64,000 nt of DNA. Origin: Amyelois transitella (lineage: Eukaryota; Arthropoda; Insecta; Lepidoptera; Pyralidae). A program made the position numbers and the translations under genes. The stretch is taken from contig NC_083508.1 of the NCBI RefSeq assembly GCF_032362555.1, forward strand, positions 2,199,001-2,263,000. The letters run 5' to 3'. Positions 42,604-54,600 of this stretch are shown piece by piece. A model generated the notes under the pieces. The model did not search any database. It was not told where the DNA came from and saw nothing but the letters and a program-made list of their open reading frames with translations. Position 1 is the stretch's first letter, and the number at the start of each line of letters is the position of its first letter.

Positions 42604-45600
42604 ATGAAGCTTTTAAAGCCCAGTTGGGTGAACCACGATGGTAAGTCCAGATTTTACTTACAATATCCAAAAGACCAACTGAGTGTTATTTATAGGAAAT
42701 TATTTGTTATCATGAAAGAAATTTACCAATTTTTTTTAATCAAGTATGTTACTATCATGCAGCTTTTGAACTAGCGTATAACATAATGAAATTGTTGCAG
42801 ATAAACCAATATTTTCTATTGATATTCATCCGGCGGGCAAACGCTTTGCCACCGGCGGCCAGGGCGGCGACTCCGGTAGAGTCGTGGTCTGGAACCTCAA
42901 CTCGGTGCTGGATGAGTCGGTGGAGATGGACCCTAACGTACCCCAAATGTTGTGCCAAATGGACAATCATTTAGGTCAGTATCTTTAACTATCTAATTGG
43001 TTTTCTTAACTCTTTTGTCTGACTGTGCCTGATGGATGGCTCTGTTTTCTGGTACATAAACAATGTTGCTGAAAGTGATTTTTTTTTTCATAAATTAAAT
43101 GGAATTTGCCCATACCTTAAGTAAAGACTTAACTAAAATTATAAAATGTAATTTATACAAGTCAAGCTTAAATTGATTAAAGCGTAATATTGACTTTCTT
43201 ATAAGTTTAACTGTTTTTTTATCATCTTATAGCCTGTGTCAACTGTGTACGATGGAGCAATGGTGGTCGGTACTTAGCATCAGGTGGCGATGACAGACTC
43301 GTCATGGTGTGGGGACTTAGTGTGGCGGCTGGGGGTGCCGGGAAACACAAGGCTGAGACCTGGAGATGCTTGTCTACTTTACGAGGACATGCAGGTAACA
43401 TTTTGTTAAATAACTTATACACTAAAGTACCCTTAACTGCCTAGCTTGCATGAAGAGAGTTATGAATGTGGATGAAGCGAAGGAAGTATGCAGAGATCGT
43501 GGCAAGTGGAAAAAGGTAGTCTCTGCCTACCCCTCCGGGAAGAGGTGTGATTTTATGTATGTATGTATGTACTTGTATACTATGAAGTTTTCACTTCTAA
43601 CTTTGTTGTCACACTTTTTACATCCATTAAAAATGTGTTGCTGTTGTTGGGCTCCTTACTTTATGGCCCAGTTTGCATAGAGCTGCGGACCAAACAGATA
43701 AATCAATGTTTATTTTAGTGTATTTTTAAAAACAGTTTGGACAGAAGCCTAAACTTTTCAAGTAAAAGACAAAACCTCACAGTTGTAATATCCCTACAAA
43801 ATGTTCATAACTGTTTTTTTTATCATCAACAAGCTTAAGATTCACAGAAAAGAACACCCAACATGTATTGTAACAAACAATTTATACTTCAGGTGATGTC
43901 CTGGACCTTGCATGGTCTCCACTTGACAAATGGCTAGCAAGCTGCAGCGTCGACAACACTATCATAATTTGGAACGCCGAGAAGTTTCCGGAAATGGTCT
44001 GCGTTCTGAATGGCCATACGGGCCTCGTAAAAGGTGTTGCTTGGGATCCAGTGAGTTTGTTATTAACATTATTATTAATATACTAAAATAAATTAGCATC
44101 TTGGCTAAAAACAACAATTGTTTTATTTAAAATGCTTTTAATTCAGCCATTTCGTTTTTTATTTGAAATAAAGTTGTGTTTGAATGAAAAAGCTATCTTA
44201 CCTTTCTACAAAAAGTTATTTGAACTATTTAGCTGTAAAATATGGCAGTAAATGTCTTATGGTAGAAAAACTTGATTATGTTATTATACAAATTACATGG
44301 TACACGTTTATAATTTCAGGTTGGAAAATACCTCGCTTCACAATCAGATGACAAATCTCTAAGAGTTTGGAAGACTGCGGACTGGGCGCAGGAAACGGTG
44401 ATCACTGAGCCCTTCGAAGAGTGTGGAGGTAACATTGTTGAACATTGCATTGCATAATTATTTCTTTTATATGTCAATGTTTATCCTTGCAGCTTTCTTG
44501 AGACTGTTGAAGGAATTTCAACATTCTCTAAGGAACAATGAAATTTCCACTTTCTCCCTATAGTTTTTCATGTATATTTTCTGTCAATTATTCACTCGAT
44601 AATGGAAGAGTTTTATATATTGATGACCAGCTTGAGTTCTTATCATCCTTCTAGAGAAACAATCATACTTGATTTTAAACCTTGTTGGTTTCTTTATTAT
44701 TAACTAGTTGTGCCCGCGACTTCGTCCGCGTGGAATAGTTATTTTGGGCATCATATTTATTTTTGCAAACATCCTCCTCGGCTTTATCAATTATAGCTGC
44801 TAATTGTTATGCGACTTGGCGACGACTTGGCCCACATCATTACCCGCGACGGAACGGAGACCGTATAGTGAGATGAGAGGCCTTTGCCCAGTAGTGGGAT
44901 CTTACAGGCTGATACTTTACTTTACTTTAAAATAGTAATATCTTCTAAGATGTTCATTGAAATTAAGTGATATCAAAGACAGTTGTGTTTACAATTAAAT
45001 ACTCATAATCAACAACAATCTTAAAAGATAGACATAATCAGATTAAAAGTAGGTAAGAGGTAAAAACAGACAAACTTACAAAGGAAGTATTATAAGTAGA
45101 ATGATACCTATCTATATGTAGGAAGTAGGATAGAGCAGGGCGATCGAAAGATGCGGGGTGAGGTCGCGGTCACGCGTATTAGAAAGAACGCTGGTTCGCC
45201 GAATTAAATGTTTCGCTGCAAATTGCTTATTACGACTATATCTCAAAACCTATTCGTCTGATTTATATACTGTAAATGGCAATTTTAGTCTACATGAAAA
45301 GCCGAAAGTAATAAACATATTTATTTGGATAAGGATTAATACTGAATTAAAGAAAATTGGTTTCAAAATAACTTATGTTTATAATGAAAAAATAATCTTA
45401 AAAAAAGAACATAAAAGTGGTTATTGTAAGTAAACCTTAAGAGATAGATATATGCTCTCGCGGACTTTTTTGTGGCAAAAAATGAGTACTTCACATCTTT
45501 AGTACATTGTTTTACTATATCTTTGTTGGTTTGCGCAGCGTTCGCGTGGAAAGCTCGCAGATGGCCGACTCATTCAACTTTCACCTGCATTGTTGACGTT

Positions 45601-48600
45601 TCCCGTAGGAAATCCGGGATAAAATGTAGCCTATAGCCTTCCTCGATAAATAGACTATCTAACAGTGAAAGAATTATTCAAATCGGTTCAGTAGTTTCTG
45701 AGATTAGCGCGTTTAAACAAACAAACAAACAAACAAACAAACAAAACAAACTCTTCAGCTTTATAATATTAGTATAGATCCTGTATTATTTATGAATATC
45801 ATAAAATATACATAAATAATACAGGTTTTAAACACGCACGTAACATACCTTTATTTACCTGTTACAATGATCCATGGTCACTTAACGTTTAACACCTGTT
45901 ATTAATAAATAGAGAAACAATCATTCTTAATTTCAACTTTAAACACGTAGTAGTTCTTTTGCACTTTATCTTTCAGTGAATAACGAAATAGAATCCTACT
46001 AATATTATAAATGCAATTGTTTGTGAGTATGTCAATATGGATGTTTGTTACTCTTTCACGCAAAAACTACTGAATCGATTACGATGAAATTTGGTATGTA
46101 GGTAGCTGAATACCCAGAATAACATATATAGGCTACTTTTTATTCCGGAGTTTCCGCGGGATTTGATAGGGTTTCCATGCGGACGAAGTCGCGGGCGGCC
46201 TCTAGTATTCTAAGAAATGATCGATACATCCCAGGCACTACCCACGTGCTGCGGCTGTCGTGGTCGCCGGACGGGCAGTACGTGCTGTCTGCGCACGCGA
46301 TGAACGGCGGCGGCCCGACCGCCCAGGTTGTGGAGCGCGACGGTTGGCGATGCGACAAGGACTTCGTGGGCCACAGGAAGGCGGTCACTTGTGCGGTGAG
46401 ACTGCTATTTTTTACTAACCTATTAAGTATAAACACTTATGCGGTGAGACTGATTGCCAACTAAACACATTTTCTATAATTTTTTTAATAACCTGTTTAC
46501 TAAACATACATATATATGGTCACGTCTATATCCCTTGCGGGGTAGAGAGTTGGACGGCCTCTGTGGCGCAGCGGTAGTGCGCTTGTCTGTGATACCGGAG
46601 GTCCCGGGTTCGAATCCTGGCCAGGGCATGATGAGAATAGAACTTTCTATGATGTTTATCTATATAAATATTTATTATAAAATATTGTATCGTTGAGTTA
46701 GTATCTCGTAACACAAGTCTCGAACTTACTTCGAGGCTAACTGTGTAATTTGTCCAAAAAAAAGAGCCAATAGTCTTGAAAAGACTGAATGGTCACGTTC
46801 AGCTGTTTGGCTTTATTGATAGAATTGAGATTCAAATAGTGACAGGTTGCTAGCCCATCGCCTAAAAAAGAATCCCAACTTTGTAAGCCTATCCCTTAGT
46901 CGCCTTTTACGACATCCACGGGAAAGAGATGGAGTGGTCCTATTATTTTTTGTATTGGTGCCAGGAACCACACGGCACGGCACCTATTAAGTAAACTATA
47001 ATATTATACCTAAAGTCGACTAAGGGATAGGCTTATAAGCTTATGTTGCTGTTTGCGCTGTGTTGCGGTTCACACATTTGCGTACTGCCCATTGTGCGTA
47101 AGCGCTTTAAATATTGAAGTACTCTCGGTGCAGGGGCAATTTATTTATTTTGCAACGTAAAATTAATGTGTCGTGTGGTTCTAGGAACTTTATTTATTCT
47201 TTATTTATTATAATTTTTCTGTACGACAGAGATTCAACAACAACATATTCGTGAAAGAAGGCAAGAAGTGCTGCTGTGCGGCCGTGGGGTCACGTGACCG
47301 AACCCTCTCTATCTGGCTGACTTCGCTCAAGAGGCCGTTAGTGGTCGTCCATGACCTCTTTGGTGATTCGGTCCTGGACCTCTCTTGGAGCTCTGATGGT
47401 ATGTCTGCGCCGAAATCATATGACAAATAAAAACAAAAATATTACTGGAGTGTCGTTCCGGGCACTAATATAAAAAGAATAGGGCCACTTCATCTCATTT
47501 CCCGTGGACGTCGTAAGAGGCGACTAAGGGATAGGCTTTTAAACTTGGGATTCTTATTTTAGGCAATGGGCTTGCATCCTGTCATTATTTTGAATCTCAA
47601 TTCTATCAAAAGCCAAACAGCTGAACGTGGCCTCTCGGTCTCTTTAGGACTGTTGGCTCTGTCTACCCTGCAAGGGATATAGACGTGACTATACGTATGT
47701 ATGTATATTACTGGCTGTTAATGAAAAAAAAACAGTCTTTTTCAAAAACGGAATGTTTTGAGAGTAGCTCATGTAACGCTCGTGTTGTATGAAATTTTGT
47801 TAGTTTCTGCCTGTAGGAGTACATAACGAAGTACTGTTTTAAAAAAAATATGATAAGTTTCTTAAAAACTCATTGTCATCATATAATGTGAAGCCGAAGA
47901 CGTTCGTATATAATGTAATGGTATTGACAATGTATGAACTTGTTTCAGGTTTGAATCTTTTGGCTTGCAGTACAGATGGTACTGTTGCATGCTTACAATT
48001 TACTAACAAAGAACTTGGAACTCCACTATCGAAAGACGAAAAGGTATTGCAGACAAATATAGTGTTTTATTTATATATATAATGTTTTATATATTTTTAT
48101 ATACGAATAACGTATTATATGTTATGGATTAGATTTACCTGCAAAGGTTGCGGAGGTCAGAATGGAGTCGCTTCGTGTAAAAACTTGACTCACCCAATCC
48201 AGGATCCATGGTCAAAGGCATACCCCGAGCTCCTCTCCGAAGGCAAGGATGCAACCGGGTCTAAAAGCCTGGAGGAAAAAGAATAATGTTTTATTTGTTA
48301 ATAATGACTATATGTCAACACAACTCTCTGAATCAGCTATCGTTGTGTTTTTTATGTCTTTTGATAATGAAAAGGTATAAACATTGGTCAAGTCAAGTCA
48401 ACCATGTCTTAAAGTGTCGCTTCCTTATTTTTGGCATTTTCATAATAAAAATATGGAGCTGTTTTTGAATAAAAATTGACTATAATTCGAAAATCGAAAA
48501 GCATATTTATTCAAATCCATATATGGGGCATTCCATGGGAAATAGGAAAAATTTTTTTTTTCTAATTGATCTGATCAAAACCAATTTATTCAGAATTAAA

Positions 48601-51600
48601 TATATATTAAAAATAAATAATTGCTGGATATATATTTTTTTTTATAATCAGAACGCGTTTTACGAGAAAATCTACGGGAAATGCTTGGCCAATGAGAGTG
48701 GGGGGGATTTGTCGTCGAACCTCTTGGTGGAGTGCGCGGAGATCATGATGGCGCGCGAGAAACAGGAGGCGAAGAGGGACGCCAAGGAGGAGACCACGCC
48801 CAAGGCTGACAGAACACAGGTTTGTGATTGAATTATGATGTTTTAAAAGATTTTTTAGACCGTTCTATTTGCCTTTGTAAGGCTGTGAAAATTATCGACA
48901 TTATAGTCCGAAAAATATATCTTGATTTCTGTGCCGTGTAGTTCTTGGCACCTATTCACCAGCTCGTATTTTGGATTGGTGCCGGGAACCACACGGCGCA
49001 TCTCTCTAGTACCATATCATCATGATATCATCTAGTAAATTAATATTAAGCAAAAGAAGTACCTATACAGGGATTGTGGCAAGTTGCTTAAGCCACCCTA
49101 AAAGAAGGGTTAATTCGAGAGATGTAATCTCTGCTTAATCCACCCTTAAAGAAGGCTTAATTGGAGAGATGTAATCTCTGCTTAATCCAACCTTAAAGAA
49201 GGCTTAATTGGAGAGATGTAATCTCTGCTTAATCCACCCTTAAAGAGGGGTTAATTGGAGAGATGTAATCTGTGCTTAATCCAACCTTAAAGAAGGGTTA
49301 ATTGGAGAGATGTAATCTGTGCTTAATCCACCCTTAAAGAAGGCTTAATTGGAGAGATGTAATCTCTGCTTAATCCACCCTTAAAGAGGGGTTAATTGGA
49401 GAGATGTAATCTGTGCTTAATCCAACCTTAAAGAAGGGTTAATTGGAGAGATGTAATCTGTGCTTAATCCACCCTTAAAGAAGGCTTAATTGGAGAGATG
49501 TAATCTGTGCTTAATCCACCCTTAAAGAAGGCTTAATTGGAGAGATGTAATCTCTGCTTAATCCACCCTTAAAGAGGGGTTAATTGGAGAGATGTAATCT
49601 GTGCTTAATCCAACCTTAAAGAAGGGTTAATTGGAGAGATGTAATCTGTGCTTAATCCACCCTTAAAGAAGGCTTAATTGGAGAGATGTAATCTCTGCTT
49701 AATCCACCCTTAAAGAGGGGTTAATTGGAGAGATGTAATCTGTGCTTAATCCAACCTTAAAGAAGGGTTAATTGGAGAGATGTAATCTGTGCTTAATCCA
49801 CCCTTAAAGAAGGGTTAATTGGAGAGATGTAATCTGTGCTTAATCCACCCTTAAAGAAGGCTTAATTGGAGAGATGTAATCTCTGCTTAATCCACCCTTA
49901 AAGAGGGGTTAATTGGAGAGATGTAATCTGTGCTTAATCCAACCTTAAAGAAGGGTTAATTGGAGAGATGTAATCTGTGCTTAATCCACCCTTAAAGAAG
50001 GCTTAATTGGAGAGATGTAATCTCTGCTTAATCCACCCTTAAAGAGGGGTTAATTGGAGAGATGTAATCTGTGCTTAATCCAACCTTAAAGAAGGGTTAA
50101 TTGGAGAGATGTAATTAATCTGTGCTTAAGCCACCCTAAAAGAGGGGTTAATTTTTAAAGACTGCCTTAATTTGTATATGTTTAGTTCCAGTCGCGACCG
50201 TCCGCGACCCGGTCGCCGTCGTCGCCGGCCGTGCGGCCGGTGGACCGGCAGATAGAGACGCGCACTTCGGACGGCAAGCGCCGGATCACGCCCGTCTTCA
50301 TCCCGCTCACGCACGCGGACGCCAAGTGAGTTCAATGCATACACACATATGGTCACGTCTAATATCCCTTGCGGGGTAGACAGAGCCAACAGTCTTGAAA
50401 AGACTGAATGAAGGCCACGTTCAGCTGTTTGGCTTAATGATAGAATTGAGATTCAAATAGTGACAGATTGTTAGCCCGTCACCCTAAAAGATGAATGGAG
50501 AAGGAGTCACCTCTTTTGGTTCCAAGAAAATAAAAAAATTCTCCGTCTTATTGGTTTAATTAAAATGAGAAATTAAGTTAATTAAAGATTTCAATTTTGT
50601 TGCTTTGTTATATTGGAATTTACAACTCAAGTATTTGCACGTATTCAATAATAATTTGATGATTTCTCACCATTTCAGCGAATCCCTGTGTTCGACCCCT
50701 GGCGGCACAGAGCAGTGTTTCAGCACCTCGTCACAGAGCAAGTCGCGCATCCGGGTGGAGGTCAGGGACGACATCGTCATACACCCCAACGTTAGCAACC
50801 ACGCCACGCCGACCAACGCTGATAAGTAAGATATTATATCGATTGTTTTAAGTAAAACGTCAAAAAAATGCGGTTAAAAATTTAAACCGATGCCATTATT
50901 CATCAATGAGAACGCCTATTTTTAACTTAAAGGTATACCAAAAAGTCGTATATACAGATCGAAAGAGATTTTTTTCTTATTCTACTGGTAAGAAGTAAAA
51001 AATCGCCCTGATGTCAGATAACGGCATTTTAGTTATACCACGGCAGCGCTATTCGCATGACTTTAGTCTTGAAAAGATATGAACGTTTAAAGGTAAAATG
51101 CCGTGCCGTGGTTCCCGGTATTAATAGAAAAAATAATAGGACCACTGCCATCTATTTCCCGTGGATGTCGTAAATGGCGACTAAGGGATATGCTTTTTTA
51201 AACTTGGGATTATTCTTCGAGGTTGCTAGCCTGTCGCTATTTTAATCTCAATTCTATCATTAAGCCAACAGCAGAGCGTGGCCTGTCAGTCTTTTTAAGA
51301 CGTTTGGCTCTGTCTACCCCGCAAGGGATATAGACGTGATTATATGTATGTTTGTTTAAAGTAATATACGTCTTATTGTTTCTCTCTTTCTACTACTCTT
51401 GTTACCCTCAAAGCGAGGAAGAGAGAAACAATGCCTTTCAACGTTTGTCAGTAAATGGTTTCTTGTTTATCTCTAGAGGAGCCCGTGATCTTATACAAAA
51501 AAATTACTGGTGTTAAATAAGTGTGGTATACAGCCTCCGTAGCATGGCACGTGTGACGCGGTTTTTATGGCTGTTTCGCTTTTTTATTATGATGTGGAAC

Positions 51601-54600
51601 GGGACAGCGATAGTTTTAAGATAAAATCGAAATACCTAATTTCGCTTATATAAATTGCAGCGGGCTGGACAACCGCCTGCGCAAGCGCAGCGCGGCGTCG
51701 CTGCCCGGGCCGCGCGCGTCTGAGGTGGCGGGCAAGCGGGCCGCCGGGGCGGGCGGCGCGCGGCCCGGCGGCCCGGCGCCGCCCGCCGCGCCCTGCCTGG
51801 CGCCGCCGCCGCTGGGCTCCGCCGGGCCCATCGTCAGGGCTGCGGGCGCTTACCGGCTGCAGGTGGGAACATTACACACACACACACTCGAATGTTATTA
51901 TGTAGACTATAGACGACTATATAGACGTATAAGCTACCCGAAAAAAAATAATAATAATAACAATATAGACGATTCTGAACGGTCCTATCATTCACTTTGA
52001 CGAATAGACAATTCAGCCTTCACTTGGAAAAACACTGAAATGTTTTGTTTGGAATGAAAGACAATCTATTCTCTATCTCTCTCTCTCATTTTTGCTTGTG
52101 TGATCTAGAACATAACATATATAATCACGCCCTTTTCTCCTGGAGGAATAACCAAAGACTACATCTTGCCACCACTTCATAAAGGCTCGTCGGTTTTGGA
52201 TACTCTTAACCTGAAATTTTGCCAGGACGTCTCTGATTGATTAGTATAGGACCTAAAATGGTCCTGGATAGAGAAAGTTAACGTAGACAGAAGAAGGCCT
52301 ATACCTAACCTAGGAGTGAGCCGTGAAATGTTCATGATTATGGTCAAAATTTTTAAAGAGTTTGGCTTTTAGTTTATTTTTATATTTACACATAGTTCGA
52401 AGCATACTTTACTCAATGTATGCCTCTCTTTTCATAAAAATTTTCAAATCAAATTTATATGAAATTAGGTCACATTCATCTTGAAAATAAATCTCAAATA
52501 TTTTTGTAATAAAGTTAGAGCATCCTGAGAAAATCTTTAAAATAATGTCCCTTGTATCTTAAACTTAAAAAAAGTAATTTTTTTTTTCAGGTAGTAAATA
52601 AGGCTTGCAACACACACTACGGAAGCCTTACAAAACTACAATTGATACCTAACAATTCTATACTCAACGATCCCGTGTGGGAGTATTATTTAGGTAAATA
52701 TCTTTGATAATTATATATATATATATTATGATATTTGAAAGAGGTAGTCTCTGCCTACCCTTCCGGGAAAGAGGTGTGATTTTATGTATGTATGATTGAT
52801 AATGAAATACTATTTTTGGTAAGTAATTATCATACCTATGAAAAATAATTTTCGTATGAATAAAATATTAGAAACTTTTTTTTTCTCAAAGATTGCAGCA
52901 TCGTAATATCAAAACGTTTTATTGGAATTTTTTTGTTTTTTTTTTTATTTGAGGATTCATATCAGCTATTACTTAAGACATGTAAAGAAGATTTGTTGTT
53001 AGTTCTATTTTTTTTTTATGCACATGTTTTGTAATTTTTGTTGATATTTTCATTATGTGTTTGTGGATGATAATGCTAGCCATTTTTAAGAAAGTTTATT
53101 GAAGCGTAGAGAAATATAGATAGATAAATAGAATTAGCGTTCGATACAATTCGATTTGTGCCGTGTAGTTTCCGGCACTTCAGAATACAATCATTCCATA
53201 TTTTTTCCATGGATGTTGTAAAGGGCGCTTAAACGAGTGTCTTATAAACTTGGTAATCCCTGTTGTAGACAATGGGCTACCAACCTGTTATTACTAAAAC
53301 CGTAGTCTTACAGCTGAACGTGGCCTAACGGTCTTTTCAAGCTTGTTAGATCTGTCTACCCTTTCAAGAGATATGGATGTGACTATATATATATATATAT
53401 ATGTCACAATTTAACTTTAATAAATTAATAATAGAATTCTTCATTCTCGTTAAACTTAACAAAATTTAACGAGAATAAAGAATTCTATTTATGAATTTTT
53501 TTTAATTATTATTTCCATTCTATCAATAAGCCAAACAGCTGAATATGGCCTATTAGTCTTTTTAAGACTGTTGTCTCTGTCTACCCCGCAATTGATATAG
53601 GCGTGATTATATGTATATATGTGTAATTATTGTAGTTCGTAAATATCCCCACCATCATTTGCAGCATCTGTCTAGAAATGTATGTCTGTATGTGTGTCTG
53701 TATGTCCGTCTGGCAGGCAGCAGCGTGTGCTGCGTGGCCAGCAGCGCGCGCTGGGCGGCCGTGGGCTGCGCGGACGGCGCGCTGCACGCCTGGGCGCTGG
53801 CCGGCGCGGGCGCCGCGCGCGCGCTGCCGCCCATTGGTAACTGCTGTGCAATACATATACATACATACATACATAGATCATTTTATATACTATATGTATA
53901 CGGGATAAATTACACAGATCGAGTTAGCCTCGAAGTAAGTTCGAAACTTGTGTTACGAGATACTAACTCAACGATACTATATTTTATAATAAACTAGCGG
54001 CCCGCCCCGGATTCGCACGGGTGGACATATTTTTGTGTTTTATATTTTGAAATAAACAAAGAGTAAAAACAAATTTATGCCTATGTCACTTTTGAAGGTC
54101 TATTCTATATTTGTGCCAAATTTTATCAAAATCGGACCAGTAGTTTTTGAGTTTATTCCACACAAACATACAAAAATACAAATCTTTCCTCTTTATTATT
54201 AGTGTGATACGTATATAGATAAACATCCAAGACCCAGGCCAATCAGAGAAAGTTCGTTTCTCATCATGCCCTGGCCGGGATTCGAACCCGGGACCTCCGG
54301 TGACACAGACAAGCGCACTACCGCTGCGCCACAGAGGCCGTCAAAATTAATAATAATAATGGCAGGTGTCCGAACTTCTCCAGCAATAGCCCAGTTTAAA
54401 TCCATCCAAACGTCAACTCCATAACCCATAATCCTTATTTTGTAATAGCTCCACCTCCTGCCGAGACCTGTTCATGGACATATCATTTATTGATATGCCC
54501 GGGAACGGGTTTTGGCAGGAGAACAACATAACATCAACTTCTCCAAAGGGCCTCTACGTGTTGGATTTATATCCCCACGCAAGCCTCTCAAAAATCCGGG

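Noticed and set aside
45158..45433. 92-codon frame in HIRA intron 5
   Set aside because: Low-complexity, Lys/Ile-rich translation typical of AT-rich intron sequence, with no recognisable domain or splice partners.
49088..50153. CRISPR-like regular repeats
   Set aside because: Units are contiguous with no unique spacers, lie in an intron of a eukaryotic gene, and show satellite-type variant patterns.
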